From the NCBI GenBank assembly GCA_947396885.1, contig OX377203.1:25361253-25425252 (forward strand): DNA of 64,000 nt. Direction: 5' to 3'. Positions within the stretch are counted from its first letter, which is position 1. The number at the start of each line of letters is the position of its first letter. Positions 44,285 to 55,859 of this stretch are shown here, in pieces. The DNA comes from Heligmosomoides polygyrus polygyrus (taxonomy: Eukaryota > Nematoda > Chromadorea > Rhabditida > Heligmosomidae). Under the pieces are notes generated by a model. It had not been told where the DNA came from. It did no database searches and worked only from the letters and a program-made list of their open reading frames with translations. The position numbers were made by a program, and so were the translations under genes.

Positions 44285-44578
44285 TAGGGATAAGGATGAA
44301 GGGCGGCGTCATTCAACCCCTTTTGGGATGCGCGACGTACTCCACTTCTATCGCAAGTTCAGATCGCCTCCGGAATGTTGTGGAGGCGATCTGAACTTGC
44401 GATAGCCAGCCGATGGACAAATCAGCGCTTTTTCCTTCCCAGACAAGTTAGGCACCCATTCATCGACCGCAGAGGGATGGAAGGCTTGGTTGGCCTTGGT
44501 GGGAAATCCTAGCCAGGAACATGGTGTCTGGTGTAGGCGACAGTTGACACCTCGTTCGACTGCGCTACACGCGTCCAT
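44285..44578 (-). mobile_element. SINE with an internal palindrome, minus strand
   Basis: Head TAGCGCAGTCGAACG and body as in the family. Near 44348-44405 the copy contains an extra inverted repeat, TATCGCAAGTTCAGATCGCC and its complement around a short GGAATGTTGT loop, absent from the other copies. It may come from template switching or microhomology repair. Confidence 0.7.
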
Positions 44579-44652
44579 CGCCAGTATAAGGAATCAAGAA
44601 CAAAACCAGACCGAACAACATTTTAGGATGATATGAGCACGGAACTGAAAAC

Positions 44653-44751
44653 CGACGCAAAGCGTTATGTAGAGCAGTGCTACACGGTGACCCCCCCCAC
44701 GGGGGGGGGGGGGTCACCGTGTAGCACTGCTCTACATAACGCTTTGCGTCG
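44653..44751. mobile_element. 99-bp near-perfect hairpin with C/G loop
   Basis: The left arm (CGACGCAAAGCGTTATGTAG onward, to 44699) and the right arm ending CTACATAACGCTTTGCGTCG at 44751 are essentially perfect complements, about 46 bases each. A C7-8 run, a short ACGGG and a run of about 13 G form the tip. The flanks GAACTGAAAA and CGAAACTGAAAA look like an imperfect target duplication. It is either a tiny palindromic transposon or an inverted duplication. Confidence 0.85.
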
Positions 44752-44838
44752 TACGAAACTGAAAATTTTGTGCAGTACAGTTGTATTCTACACCTATGCT
44801 GAACTGAGCTAGGCCATTTCCGATGTAATTGGACATGA

Positions 44839-45035
44839 TAAAGGATAAAGGACGACGTTAATCAATCCCCTTTGAAGTACGTCACGCATTCTACCTCTAC
44901 GGGATCTCGTCGAGGCAATTTGAATACATATTTAATCTATACAATTACTTGTGGTAGCCAGTCCATGGGCCACTCAGTGTTGTATACCTCCTAGACAGAT
45001 CTGGTACCACTCCACCGACCTCGGAAGGATGACAG
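44839..45035 (-). mobile_element. Truncated SINE, minus strand
   Basis: Tail GATAAAGGATAAAGGACGACG, then the GTCACGCATTCTACCTCTAC body and CTGGTACCACTCCACCGACC. The tRNA-like head is missing. Confidence 0.65.
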
Positions 45036-45439
45036 ACGAGTCTAAAGAGCTTCTGGTTTTCCTCAACTAGGACTGCACTTGATGGACTATTGATTATATT
45101 ATGTCCATATAGCCGTTTGGAAAGCAGGAAAAGGCAAGAAAACGCCTTTTCGATCCTGCAGCATCCCCTCCGGTTGATTCCGAATTCACAAACGAATGAA
45201 GAACGGTGCATTTACCTGCTTTCAAGCTGCGACTAACTGGAGTTGGCGACGTGTAAATCGACCGCTCTTCGTCAATTTCAGGTGTCTGTGGAGCGCTGAA
45301 GAAGAAGGATAGAACGCTTGCGATACCACCGGATGAAACTCCAACCGCAAGCAGCCTCTACGCTAAAACCACTCTGATTGAATCTTTACATCTAGACTCA
45401 GTAATGTATGGAGCTTAGGCTCTCCCTCGCATACCTCCC

Positions 45440-46540
45440 GTCGCACTGATTATCAGTTTGTTTTTAATACCAGACGTCCAGCGGCCTAACGTCCGCCAAA
45501 CGTCTGGTGGGGAGTTTCGCCCCCAAACCCCGAGAATAGAGCACTCCGCCCATCTTCTTTCCTTCTTTAGGCCTTTTTACTCGGATTGGACTAAGAAGCT
45601 GGTTTTACTATATAGAATAGAATGACCTCATTTGGTAGGGCCGAATATTCAAAAATGCTCCGATAGAGCCTGTTCATCCTCTACTTCAAGGTGTCAAGAA
45701 ATGAATCATGAGAATCCCAATCCGAAGTGCTTAATCTGTAGAGACAAAAAATCAATCAGTATTGGTCGATCATCACTGCCATTTAATCTCCGACGTCAAT
45801 AATACTCCTATAATTCCAGTAATCAACTGTCACCACCTTACCACGACGTCTATGCAACGCGTTCTGCACTCCGGCACATGTGCCACGACGTCTGTAACAT
45901 TTCTTCAGAAACCCGACATGCTCAACGATATTGAGGAAAAATACTGGTCCTTCCTTACTGCAGCCCCCCCCCCCCCCTCTTCTCCCCCAAGTGGTCTCCT
46001 TCGCGCTAGTATCCCTATACGGAACCTCCTTACAGCCTCTTCCACCTCTACTGGTCTCCTCTTCCCTGATCCCCCTTTACTGGTCCTGCTTACTCTGAAT
46101 CCCTACGCACGTTGGACGACGTCTAAGCCCCCACACACTTCTGCGGCAATCCCCCGCTCACCGGTATGGTTACGGATAGCGCAAGGACGCCGCCGGCGGC
46201 GAGCTCTGGGTCCCTACCCTATGGTTAAGGATAGCGCAGCAGCAACACCGGAGAAGTGTGCGGTTGGCTTAATGCAGGGCTTTTACATCCCTACGTACGT
46301 TGGACGACGCCTTCAACAGGTTTTCTAAATCTCGACGCACTTTGGACGACGTCTGCGCACGCCTTCTGATTCCCGGCGCTTTGCACTTGATCCTCATCCA
46401 TACCATGGCGCCTTGCCCGCTCAAAATATCGTAAACTTGGACGATCCGCTGCCAAGGATACAGTTCGCTAGCAATCTCCCATGGTTAAGCTCAAAGTAAA
46501 CCCGGCCGGCATACGCCGCAGGGTCGTAGGCATCTATTGT
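45440..46540. mobile_element. Dispersed element A (partner of 58390-58980)
   Basis: Left part carries CCAGACGTCCAGCGGCC, then CGTCCGCCAAACGTCTGG, a palindromic head. It continues through a pyrimidine-rich tract with repeated CTCCTTTACTGGTCC-like units and TACGCACGTTGGACGACGTC, and closes with CCATGGTTAAGCTC and GCCGGCATACGCCGC. The same blocks occur inverted at 58390-58980. A long C run lies at about 45965. No transposase was recognised; the frame at 45762-46328 is repeat sequence. Confidence 0.6.
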
Positions 46541-47220
46541 ACCCCTTCCCTGACTAACAACGTGACCCACGGGTTAAGCGAATTATATTTAGTGAGATAA
46601 TCTCCCTGCTCCTCACAAGAAGTGGAACTCTTGGAAACAGTAGTTACCTGAAGGGCGATGACGACGAGGACCCGAATCCGAACGGAGAACTCGTTCGTGG
46701 AGAGTTGCCTACACCATGTGACATCGAAAACATTTCTGTTTATCAAAATCGAGGAGAAAGTAAGAAACCAGTCTTACAACTAGTAGACACAGGCCTCGGC
46801 CAATCACCCGCGCGATTACATGAGAACTGGTCCATGACTCATTCCGCCACGCGCGTGCGGCGTGAGTCAGATAGGGAGAGTGAGTCTCTGCGTCTCGTCT
46901 CCCTGCGAGTGCCCCGTCATACGCCGTCTCCTCGACCAGGAGAATCACGTGTATAGAACGTGAACACGGTCGGAACCGTAGGGAGAGTTGGTGGCGTCGC
47001 ATAGAATCGACAACTTAACAAGTATTCGTTGTGTTACAACTGTTTCATGGATATGCAAAAGAAAAAAAGGAATTGATTTAGCCCGAGGCTTGCGTGCTGT
47101 ATGCGCTTGGTTTTCCTAACTTTAAGTATGCAGTGGCACGCTTATCACGTAAAGTTTGTCTTCAACATCACATTGGTAATACCAATAATACCATGAGCAG
47201 AAAAATAAAAACAAAACAAA
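46541..47220. other. GC-rich region without an assigned gene
   Basis: About 46640-46990 is GC-rich and contains exon-like minus-strand pieces. One runs from an acceptor (GGTGTAG) near 46714 to a donor (CAG/GTAACT) near 46650 and reads NSPRTSSPFGFGSSSSSPF. A second short frame, DATNSPYGSD, lies near 46980. They could not be joined. It may also be a promoter or a repeat. Confidence 0.25.
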
Positions 47221-47222
47221 TA

Positions 47223-47928
47223 TCACCAATGTGCTAATCTAGCGGCAAGTACATTGAGATAGTCCTTGCATTCTCTTGTAGTAGGCGGGCGCCCTACGGT
47301 TCTCAGAAATTGGTGGAACCTCCAGAGCTCGGTGAGCACTTCCACTTGTCGTTGTTGCTCATTAGTCCTTATGTGGTGTGGTGCAACTTCACCCTGACGA
47401 CGTTTTATGCCTAATCCTAATACTATAAGATGGTGTGCGCTATGATTTAGCAATCAGCTGGACTTGACTGACCTCACACCCGTCTCGTAGGGATGTGGTG
47501 AGATAGCAGGGTTGATTCCAAAACGCTGCTTGGATTAGCAATTTCAACCTGCTTGGCCGTTTTGTGGCATGTAACTGCAAGGTCTGCAGTGCCTGTCATA
47601 CTTCCCTTGCGAGCGCAGTGACACTGTATTAAAGCTACGCACTAGTTTCCCATCCAATTAATCTCACTGTAGCCTCAGCAGAAGTGTAATGGGGCTCTGA
47701 AGATCTGCAGCTACATTAATGTCCTCAGTGTTTGTTGCAGGTGTTTATGCTGACTTGATCAATCGGTCCACTACTCATAAGATCTATTATTGGTCGCCCG
47801 GGTCTCTCAGCTGTTGTCGCTGTTTGACTGTACTCATTCCGTCTTTGAATCACCTCTACTACTGGTAGTCTCGCACCCAACTTGCACGCACGTGGCCTCA
47901 ACGGGAGAGTTATAGGCAGTGCGCTCAT
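47223..47928 (-). CDS. Possible small unidentified gene, two pieces
   Basis: A probable terminal exon at 47223-47410 (acceptor GGATTAG) reads KRRQGEVAPHHIRTNEQQRQ, then VEVLTELWRFHQFLRTVGRP and ends in ARLAHW with TGA. Upstream, an ATG frame at 47928 (MSALPITLPLRPRACKLGAR, then SQTATTAERPGRPIIDLMSS) follows a CCGACAG site 14 bases upstream that could serve as a trans-splice acceptor. A phase-correct junction between them was not found. Not recognised. Confidence 0.35.
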
Positions 47929-48224
47929 GAGTGAGAGGCCTGTCGGTTAGCCAGAAGTCGAGGTGCATGTTGTGTGTGAGAAGCGGCAGACGCTAAAGAC
48001 ACGAGCGGGATGCATGTGAGGCGCGAGAGGGTGCGAGACATGGCTGCAGAAAACCCGCGCGCCGCGTTGGCACCTTGCCCATGGACCAGTTCTCCGGCAA
48101 CGCACCCGCGCAACAAATTCGCCGCTCGTCAACTTCATGAAGTCGTCTGCAACTACAGACCACACCCTATTTGACGACGCACTGTGAATTTCGCGGATAT
48201 TTTTACGGATTTGCGGCTCCTTAC

Positions 48225-48480
48225 ATGGTGTTTCCTAGGATCTATTCTAGTGGAGGGAGGGGGTTCGCTTAGTATTTTTGACAGCGACGGTAGAATTGGA
48301 AGTGTACTGTCCATGTCGTCTCCTTGGAACATCGTTTTCAAGTTATCAGTGAATATTGTGCCACACGAGGTTTTTGGGTGAGCTTCATTTCGCTTTTCGG
48401 AGACCTGAGGACGACGTGAGCTTGAAACATCAGGCCATGTGAAATAAAGATCACCTAAAAACGTGTGGCACAATATACAC
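48225..48480. repeat. Repeat with GGATCTAnnCTAGTGG end
   Basis: Starts CTAGGATCTATTCTAGTGG and includes GGTAGAATTGGAAG. A second copy starts near 49723 (GGATCTAACCTAGTGG, GGTAGAATTGAAGG). The end resembles GGATCTATCCTAGT at 30873 and 31738, suggesting one widespread family. Confidence 0.5.
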
Positions 48481-49592
48481 CAACAGAAAGTGTACTATTT
48501 TAAATTCAGTCTGTCAGAGGTTTCTATAAATATCCTGAGTAGATGGGGCACCTTATTGTGTTTCTTTAGCTTTCCTCGCAGTTCTGTCTCTATTTAAGCT
48601 ACTATATAAATGTGCGTATAAGGTGGACCCCTTACTGGGGTTGTACCAAAATCCGTTATTTTTCCTTCCTTTTTTTGCAATTCGTGGCAGCATACTGTTA
48701 TGCTTGGGTGCAAGCCTTGAAAAGGGTCCTCCCTTTTCCTGAAACCATCAGGTTCTGCTCGTTGGGTTCGGATCATCCTGGTCTGACCTCAAGGGTATTT
48801 AAGCCGGGTCCAGAATTCACTCACTCACGTTTCTGCATGCGAATTTGTGGTCGTTGCTGACGACCATCTAGAAGCTTATGCTGTGCTGACGACATCGGTT
48901 TGTGCTCGGTATGATGAAATGGCGTTTGTGGAGGTAGCTTCATAAATGTTCTTGGGGCCATCAAGCTCCAAAGAAGTGATAATGCTCTTCGTTGGCCCTC
49001 GCCGATATACGCGCTGCCCGTCAACGGCTGGTTTATCTAATTTATTTAAACCGGGCTGCCTATGTACCAACTTCTGACGGAGGCCTTAAACTCCGCTCAG
49101 GTCTTTAAAAATCAGGCGCTTATTTTTTTACCTTCCTGCCCTTTCTTCCGCACTAAGCACCTCCCCGTTTTTTTGGAGTTCTTGTTGTCAGTGTTTACCT
49201 ACTGATAGGTGGACGACGCTTGTTTCCATGGAAAATCCGCCAAGATTAGCTATGATCGTTCGTCTGCTTTCTGCTGTTGTTTCTGTTTTTCCCTTATGTG
49301 GCGCGTCCTTTGACGTATTCATAAATAAATAAATAATGTCAGCCAAATGGAAGCCCGTATTAACCTTACTCCACAAGTATGCACTGGAATTTGTGGCTAA
49401 CATCCTTTCTACTATCGAGGTTGAGGAGTTTTTCTGTGGACATGTCTGGTATTTAGAAGTAGCTCTCCCGCATCGGCTTCTTTTATATTGTTGTTCAAAA
49501 CGCTGTCGGAATGGGCAATGGTTTTGCTTAAAGCCGTTCACGACCCTTTCATCCAAACGCATCAATAACTGTTTTCAGTGGATTTGTTTGCT

Positions 49593-52500
49593 ATGGGCGA
49601 TGGAACATGGGGCTCGTCTCTACCATCACTCAGCTCACCTGCGATTTCAACGCTCTCGCTGAAGTAAGTACTGTAATTCTTGATCTTTTCTGTTACCAGG
49701 GCTCTCTTCGCTAAAAAACTCGCGGATCTAACCTAGTGGGGAAGGGGTCTTCACTGTCTTTTCGACATCGGGGTAGAATTGAAGGCGAACTATTTTACAA
49801 GGATCACTGAAATTGTAGAGAACCTTCCCTCTTAAAGTTCTTAGCTGGGACAGACCATCATGCTTGTATTTCTCCGCTTTTCTGGCAGTGTCCGATCCAA
49901 ATATGATAGATTCAAATTTGCTAATTAGATCATTTCCAGGACGAAAATATCTTTCAAAACTGGTGCAGCAACAGCGGTTACCGTGACCCCTTTCTACACG
50001 TTAAAGCCAGAACTGCCACGTAGGTCATTTCTTGTATAGGAACGTTCTATCGTAAGGTACTAGGCAATTCATGCTTTCAGCAAAGAGTCCTATGCTTGGT
50101 AGTTCGGACCTTCTGACTGCCTACGATCTTGGTGCTGTGTACAGTCGATACTGTGGTGCGAAGAAGATGCGGGAAGATCTCAATTCCTTTCTACCTCAGA
50201 TTTATGGGAATTTTAATTTTTCACAAGCTCAAGATATCAGGTTAGTGTTTGCTTTTGGCTCGTCTTATGGCTAGCTTGTTTGAAAATAGGCTCTATTGTA
50301 CTTTCACGACTTCAGAAGTCGAGGGAAAAAATTGCATAAATTTTGCCTGCGGTTTTTTTTTGGGTGCTGGTCACGAATCTCACATCTATTTTTGAAATTT
50401 CGGTCGACTTTGATAGGGTACAGTAGGTCAGTGTGACTAAGGCTCCCGAAAGTATGTTAATCGTTTGGTCCAAACTTCGAATATAGAGGTTATCCGGGAC
50501 GCAGGTCACGAATCTCACATCCGTTTTTGGTATTACGGTGGAGTAGAGTAGGTTATGGCATATACGGGTGACTAAGGTCACACCATAAGATACCTTATAA
50601 AGGATAAAGGACGTTACTTAGTTCCTCTTGGGATGCGCCATGCAATCTACTTCTACGGGATGAAGGCGATTTGAATGCGTGCAATGGCAATACAATGACT
50701 TGCCGTGGCTAGCCAATGAAAAAGTCAGCACTTTATCATTCCCAGACGAGTCTGTTACCAATTCACCGACCCCGAAGGGAAGTAAGGCTTGGTTGGGCTG
50801 GGAAGGAAATCCTAATCAGGAATCTGGGATTGGATACGCGCAACAGCCTGCACTCCGACTGCGGTACACGCGCTTTAAAGAAGAACATACCTTATTCGTC
50901 CGTACTACCAAAAACGAAAGTCAGATTCGGGATCAGCACTCCAAAAGACCCATGGGCGAAGTTTCAGCGAAAATTTTTTCCGTCTTCTCCTCTAGCTCTG
51001 GAGTTGTGAAAATAGAATAGTGCCGGTAAGCCTTGTCAGAAACCACATATCTTCCTAATGGCTATAAAGTTAACATTGATTGGCCCTTTTTGCCTTCTGA
51101 ATTTAATCTCGATAGATGATGAGCATTTTATCATATCCGCGAACTTCAGCCCATGCCTCACGTGCCAGTTCTGTCATTATGTTGACTATTGTATGAGGTT
51201 CTCCATTTTCTGCTGCCTGTATATCGTCGATTTACATGTGCCAGTCTTGTTGAACCCCATGCATAACATTTGTATTGCGGAAAGGTAGTGAAGCCGGGTC
51301 CATACTAACCGTTCACCGAGTTGGGGACTGTATGATCTACACCGCATCTGGTTCTACTGATGACAAGCCTATTGTCGCTCAGCACTAGGCATACAAGCAT
51401 TGGTCATACGCTTACCATGCATTTTCCTTGTAACTCGTTGTCACAGTTTTACCTTAACAGACCTAGAGTGTAAGAGAGTGTAGGGCCTATAACTGAAACC
51501 AGCTCAGTGTCCAAAGTTCGGAATGGAAGATGCTGAAATCTTAGTTAATATGTAGTAAGTGTAACAAAGATATGTAGGCTGGAACATCACGAATGCTGTA
51601 GAGTTTCGCAGAATCTGCGACTTTTAGGGTTCGATTTACAACCGAATGCTGGAATTTGGGGCGGATTCACGCTCATCTCCTGCGCAGACACAGAGGAGAA
51701 CACACAGTTGTACAGGGTAGAGAAATGCGGGTTGCGGCCTAACCATCGTTCCTGCCGAGGTCCGGCATATACTGGAGTTCCTTTCCGTTCCGTACAGGAA
51801 GCCAAAACGAAGACGAAAGTGTGATCGATGTGAAGAGATAAGCTTGCATCAAGATGTGCCGTATGTAGCTGAGCACCACGCGTGTGCCTCACGAACTTCA
51901 GTCACCCCTAATTGGTTGAATGTCACTTTTGGAAAGCGGAGTGATACAGAAGCAACCGGACCTAGCCCCGAGATCACTTTGACATTGGTGGGTCTGCAAG
52001 CCATACGTTTACAAGTGATTTGAATCACATCTGGAGTTGTTGTAGTTGATTGCTGCTAACCTCGCAGCTTCAGCTCTTTGTGTTTTCAGCTAGTATTGTC
52101 GTGAACGGTGTGGAAATGATGATGATAACTATATTTTCTCTCCGATAAGGAGCGGGTTATGCATTGAGGATTCTGATATGGGATTATTTTTAGCATAGCA
52201 AAAAAGTTTCTTAAAAAAAAGCTTTGCGAACGCCCGGCAGAGCAAGTGGAAAATTAACATAACGCTTAGAGGAAATTGAAATTGAAAATGTCTTGTTTAT
52301 ACGTCGCTGTTGATACACAACTAGGTGAAGTTCGAGGTTTAACGGCAATTTCATTCAAATTGAAGGCAAAAAAGGATAGGGAGTGGACCGAGATATTAGT
52401 CTAATGAGTAACTAAAAACGGGCTGACTATGTTCAATTTGAACGGCCTGATAATTTATCCAATCTGTTTACTTTTACAGCTCCTTAAAGATGCTCGTTGA

Positions 52501-54928
52501 AAAGCCTCCAATCACTGGTAAGGAGATCAACACACTGTCATCGACGGCTATGAGTGGATTCCGCCTCACTCCTGGACCGGTGGATGAGAGGTTGGCATAT
52601 ACACGGCTTCACATAATTTGTTCCTTTTAAACATTACCGCATCACTTCTTATTCGAAAAAGCTTTTGTAATAAAATTTTTTATGCTCTCCGTAGCTCCGT
52701 GGCTGCGCATCGGAAAAACTGTAGATAGTATTGCGTTACGACATTCGTGGCCGTTACCCAATTCGTTTTCAATCTCGTTGTGCTGACCTTCAGTTCCACT
52801 GATTTATAGTTTTTCTCTGTGGCGAAGCGGTTAAGAAGTTTTGCTATCATTACATCTATCGATTCTGCGATAGTTTCATTCTTTTTTACATTTTGCATGA
52901 ACGCTTCTATAAGCGCTTCACGGAACTGTGTTGGCGGAAGCAAAAGGTGAAGTGCTAAGCAAAACGAAGAAGCTGGAGGGAAATCTAAAGCTCTGAGACT
53001 TTACCTGGCGTTCATTTTATGCAAGCCAGATTTCCACTGGTGTGCGGACTTTGCTTCTCGAGGGGCCAGGTTTTGCAGTCATTCTGCAACGATTTTCAAT
53101 TTCTAGTGTTTTTGTCGTCATCCATAATAGCCGTGCTCATTTCAGGTATCGTTACCTCTTCGAAAAAAAGCGGGAGGGCGATGGAATGCCGGTCATTTAT
53201 GATATGGAGCGTAAGGACTACATCGCCGGGCAAAGGTACAAAAATTCGTTGGATTCCCTTGACGGTGAGTGACCACCTATTCACATAATTTCTATTTCAA
53301 TGAGGCTATTTTGAAAGTTGACTTTATATAGGTGATGAACCTGAACGAAAGAAGCACAAAAGTGAGAGGAAAGAGAAAAAGAAGAAGAAGGACAAGAAAA
53401 AGAAAGATAAGGTGGGTATCAGACTTTCTAACTTCATTTTACGCATCTATGCTAAGAAGCCTCAATGGAAAAATACAATGTCTGAAAATGTGACCTTTTA
53501 GGCCCGCTGAGGTGCGGTATCTTAGAAATTAATCGTCTAGGAATCTATATTAACTAAGAGGGGGCAACAGTGAACTGGCAGATGCGTCTCTGCTACCATG
53601 CCGTGCTACCTTATCCCTTGAATTCGGACTTCATTCTTCCTCTTGTCCGTTTTTCGAAATTTGTCGGCCATTTAGTAAGTGCTCTCCACTTTCTTCACTG
53701 AAGAGCATGGGAGGGGACTAAACAAAGCTTCGTCCGAAGATAGTGGCGAGAAGAACCATTAGTATTTCTTTCATTTATGTGTACCTTATTCCCGCTAGGC
53801 CACCAAACTGTTCCATTCCCCGGGATTGGTAAATTGGTACCAGGCTTGTACGGGATGGTTAAAGCACTATGTTCTCCATCCGTTTTCCTCCGCAAGGCAT
53901 TGCGTAGACCAAATAAGGGATAAGGATAAAGGACGGCGTTACTCAATTGCTTTTGGGATGCGCCACGCATTTTACTTCTATGGGATGTCTTGGAGGCAAT
54001 TTGAATGACTGCGATTGCCAGCCGATGAACAAGTCAGTGCTTTACTCTTCCCATACAAGTTCGTTACCAATTCACTGACCCCGGAGGGATGGAAGACTTG
54101 ATTGGCTTGGGCGGGAAATCCGATCCAGGAACCTGGTATCTGATGCACGCGACAGCCGACAATTCCAGCTACGTTATACACTCCTTAGAGCAAATATGCA
54201 TTCAAATTGTCTCCACGATATCTCGAAGAAATAAATGCATGACGTATCCTAAAATTGTTGGCTAATGCCGACCTTTATCCTTTAACCTTTCACAACCTTC
54301 TGTAGTTTGATCTTGTCCTCAAGTAATGGGCAGTTACCGAGCTTTCTCAGAAAGTATGAGTATTCTCAGAAATGCACGGGAAGCGATGGATAAGCAAAAC
54401 CACCTAGGGCCCTTCCGATTACGACATTTCCAGTTTTCATTCTATTTTTATTCGTTTTACTCACACAGCAGAGAGCAGTGGAAATTCGATGCAATTATAA
54501 CGGTTAGCATTGTCGGCTGTATTTATTATGTGCCTTTTGCGTTCGTAGTATAGCTGTGCTCGAATGACCTTTTCGAAAAGGCATTCGAATGATTTTCATT
54601 CGAATCTAATATGAGGAGAATCGTATTTTTCGAATGTACTCGAATTCGAATTTTCAGAACAACAGCTTTTTTCGAATAGATTAAAATTTGAATGTTAAGT
54701 TTTGCATATTATTCCGGATTTTAATGCTCCCTGAGAATTGTTGTGTCCCAATGTTGTGTTGTCACTGCAGCGATCTTCGGTTCTAATGCTGTGTCGTGGA
54801 TACTTCTACTGGAGCTGCATTTATTTACCTCCTGTGAGGTGCTGATGTTTTAGAAGGACGAGGAGCGAAAGCACAGGAAGACAGCTGAAACAGGAGGTCA
54901 AGCACCACCAGTGATGATGGAATTCTGA
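49593..54928 (+). CDS. mdt-19: Mediator complex subunit 19 (MED19)
   Basis: Seven exons with perfect phase: 49593-49663, 49940-50019, 50081-50240, 52480-52590, 53146-53264, 53332-53411 and 54854-54928, giving 231 residues (human MED19 is similar in length). The conserved core is [19 protein letters not shown], then [12 protein letters not shown] (about residues 57-95), followed by [31 protein letters not shown] and [13 protein letters not shown]. The C-terminus is strongly basic ([20 protein letters not shown], about residues 185-207) and ends in VMMEF, as in animal MED19. It is a head/hook-module subunit of Mediator linking regulators to RNA polymerase II in the nucleus. A TTTTCAG 14 bases before the ATG is a likely SL trans-splice acceptor. 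Introns 3 and 6 carry SINEs. No frameshifts. Confidence 0.93.
50595..50873 (-). mobile_element. SINE in the third MED19 intron
   Basis: Tail ATAAAGGATAAAGGACG, body GGATGCGCCATGCAATC and TCTACTTCTACGGGATG, head CGACTGCGGTACACGCG on the plus strand. Antisense to the host gene. The 97- and 113-codon plus-strand frames here are repeat-derived. Confidence 0.75.
53775..54298. mobile_element. Cluster of three SINE pieces in the last MED19 intron
   Basis: About 53775-53910 is a plus-strand middle fragment (GGTACCAGGCTTGTACGGG). About 53913-54184 is a nearly full minus-strand copy with tail AAGGGATAAGGATAAAGG. About 54186-54298 is a plus-strand 3' end (GTCTCCACGATATCTCG, ACCTTTATCCTTTAACC). The arrangement suggests one older plus copy split by a younger minus copy, although the split ends do not join cleanly. 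Confidence 0.65.
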
Positions 54929-55431
54929 GGAGATGGCTAAGAGGTGAAGCTACTTACATTTCCTTTTCGTCCTTGGTATTACATCGTCACTGTCATTACT
55001 GTGGTTGGTATTTTGTTTTTTATTTAAGCGTACAATAATAGTTGTAGTGGTAAAAAGCTCTTACAAGATGTATTGCTGAGATTAAAACACACACAGCAGA
55101 AGGAACTGCATCTATTTTCGGAAACGGGCATGTTTAGCATTTAAGGGAGTAGTTGTGCGGTTTCGAAAAGGCTCCAGTGACGTGATTTTGACGTCAGTCA
55201 AAAGTTCTACTTTTTTCCAGTTCTACCGCATGAGTTCGTTGAACAAGCGCCTTGTATAATAGCTTCCCACACCATTTTTTCGGGGCACGTGTATTATTCG
55301 TTCATCGCGTCACGAACTGGTGATATAAATGTCTGATGCGGATGATCGCATCAAGAGGTTTTTGTAGGAGGCTGTTGCTCTTGCAATTGCATCTTTATAC
55401 GTCCAAGCTGTAGTGAGGCTCATTAAAATTC

Positions 55432-55437
55432 AATAAA
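55432..55437 (+). terminator. Candidate polyadenylation signal, plus strand
   Basis: AATAAA about 500 bases past the MED19 stop. It is the first clear one, and would put the MED19 3' UTR almost against the end of the convergent small gene. Confidence 0.35.
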
Positions 55438-55461
55438 ATGAAAATTGCGATTAATTAATGT

Positions 55462-55842
55462 CTATAGGACGGTCATTTTCGCTCGTATAGCCAGTGCGAC
55501 TTCTTCACGACATGACGACATAATGGCGTTGTGAATCTGCTTCCTTCGCCGCTGACTGAGCTGGCGCTCTTCCACGTGACGGTGTTCCATTAGGAAAATG
55601 TACGAGGCGACAGAAGCTGCAATCAAAAATTGCGAATAATTTGGCAAGTCTGAAGCCTAGCGTCAATTTTATTTTGACAGCATTTGTACGGAATTGTAAG
55701 GTAGGTTTTATTGTGACGTGCACAATTAAGAGAAATATTCGAAGCATAGGCCATCTTCCTCTTACGGAACCAGAACCGACTCACTGAGAAAAATTGCAAT
55801 GCAGGCACATATTAGGCTCCATCCGACCTCACAGTAGTACAT
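55462..55842 (-). CDS. Small membrane protein, 81 residues, two exons
   Basis: ATG at 55842 lies 9 bases after a TTTCAG site (55852-55857), a likely SL trans-splice acceptor. Exon 1 (55785-55842) reads MYYCEVGWSLICACIAIFL and ends at a consensus donor A/GTGAGT. Exon 2 (55462-55649, acceptor GGCTTCAG) joins in phase and reads NLPNYSQFLIAASVASYIFL, then MEHRHVEERQLSQRRRKQIH, and ends in ALAIRAKMTVL with TAG. Two hydrophobic stretches (about residues 8-20 and 24-40) suggest one or two membrane passes with a charged, basic C-terminal tail. No family recognised. It converges on MED19, with 533 bases between their stop codons. Confidence 0.55.
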
Positions 55843-55859
55843 TGCGTGCGCCTGAAAGC

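Noticed and set aside
45762..46328. 188-codon plus-strand ORF
   Set aside because: It lies in pyrimidine-rich low-complexity repeat sequence that recurs inverted at 58390-58980; proline/serine/threonine richness follows from composition.
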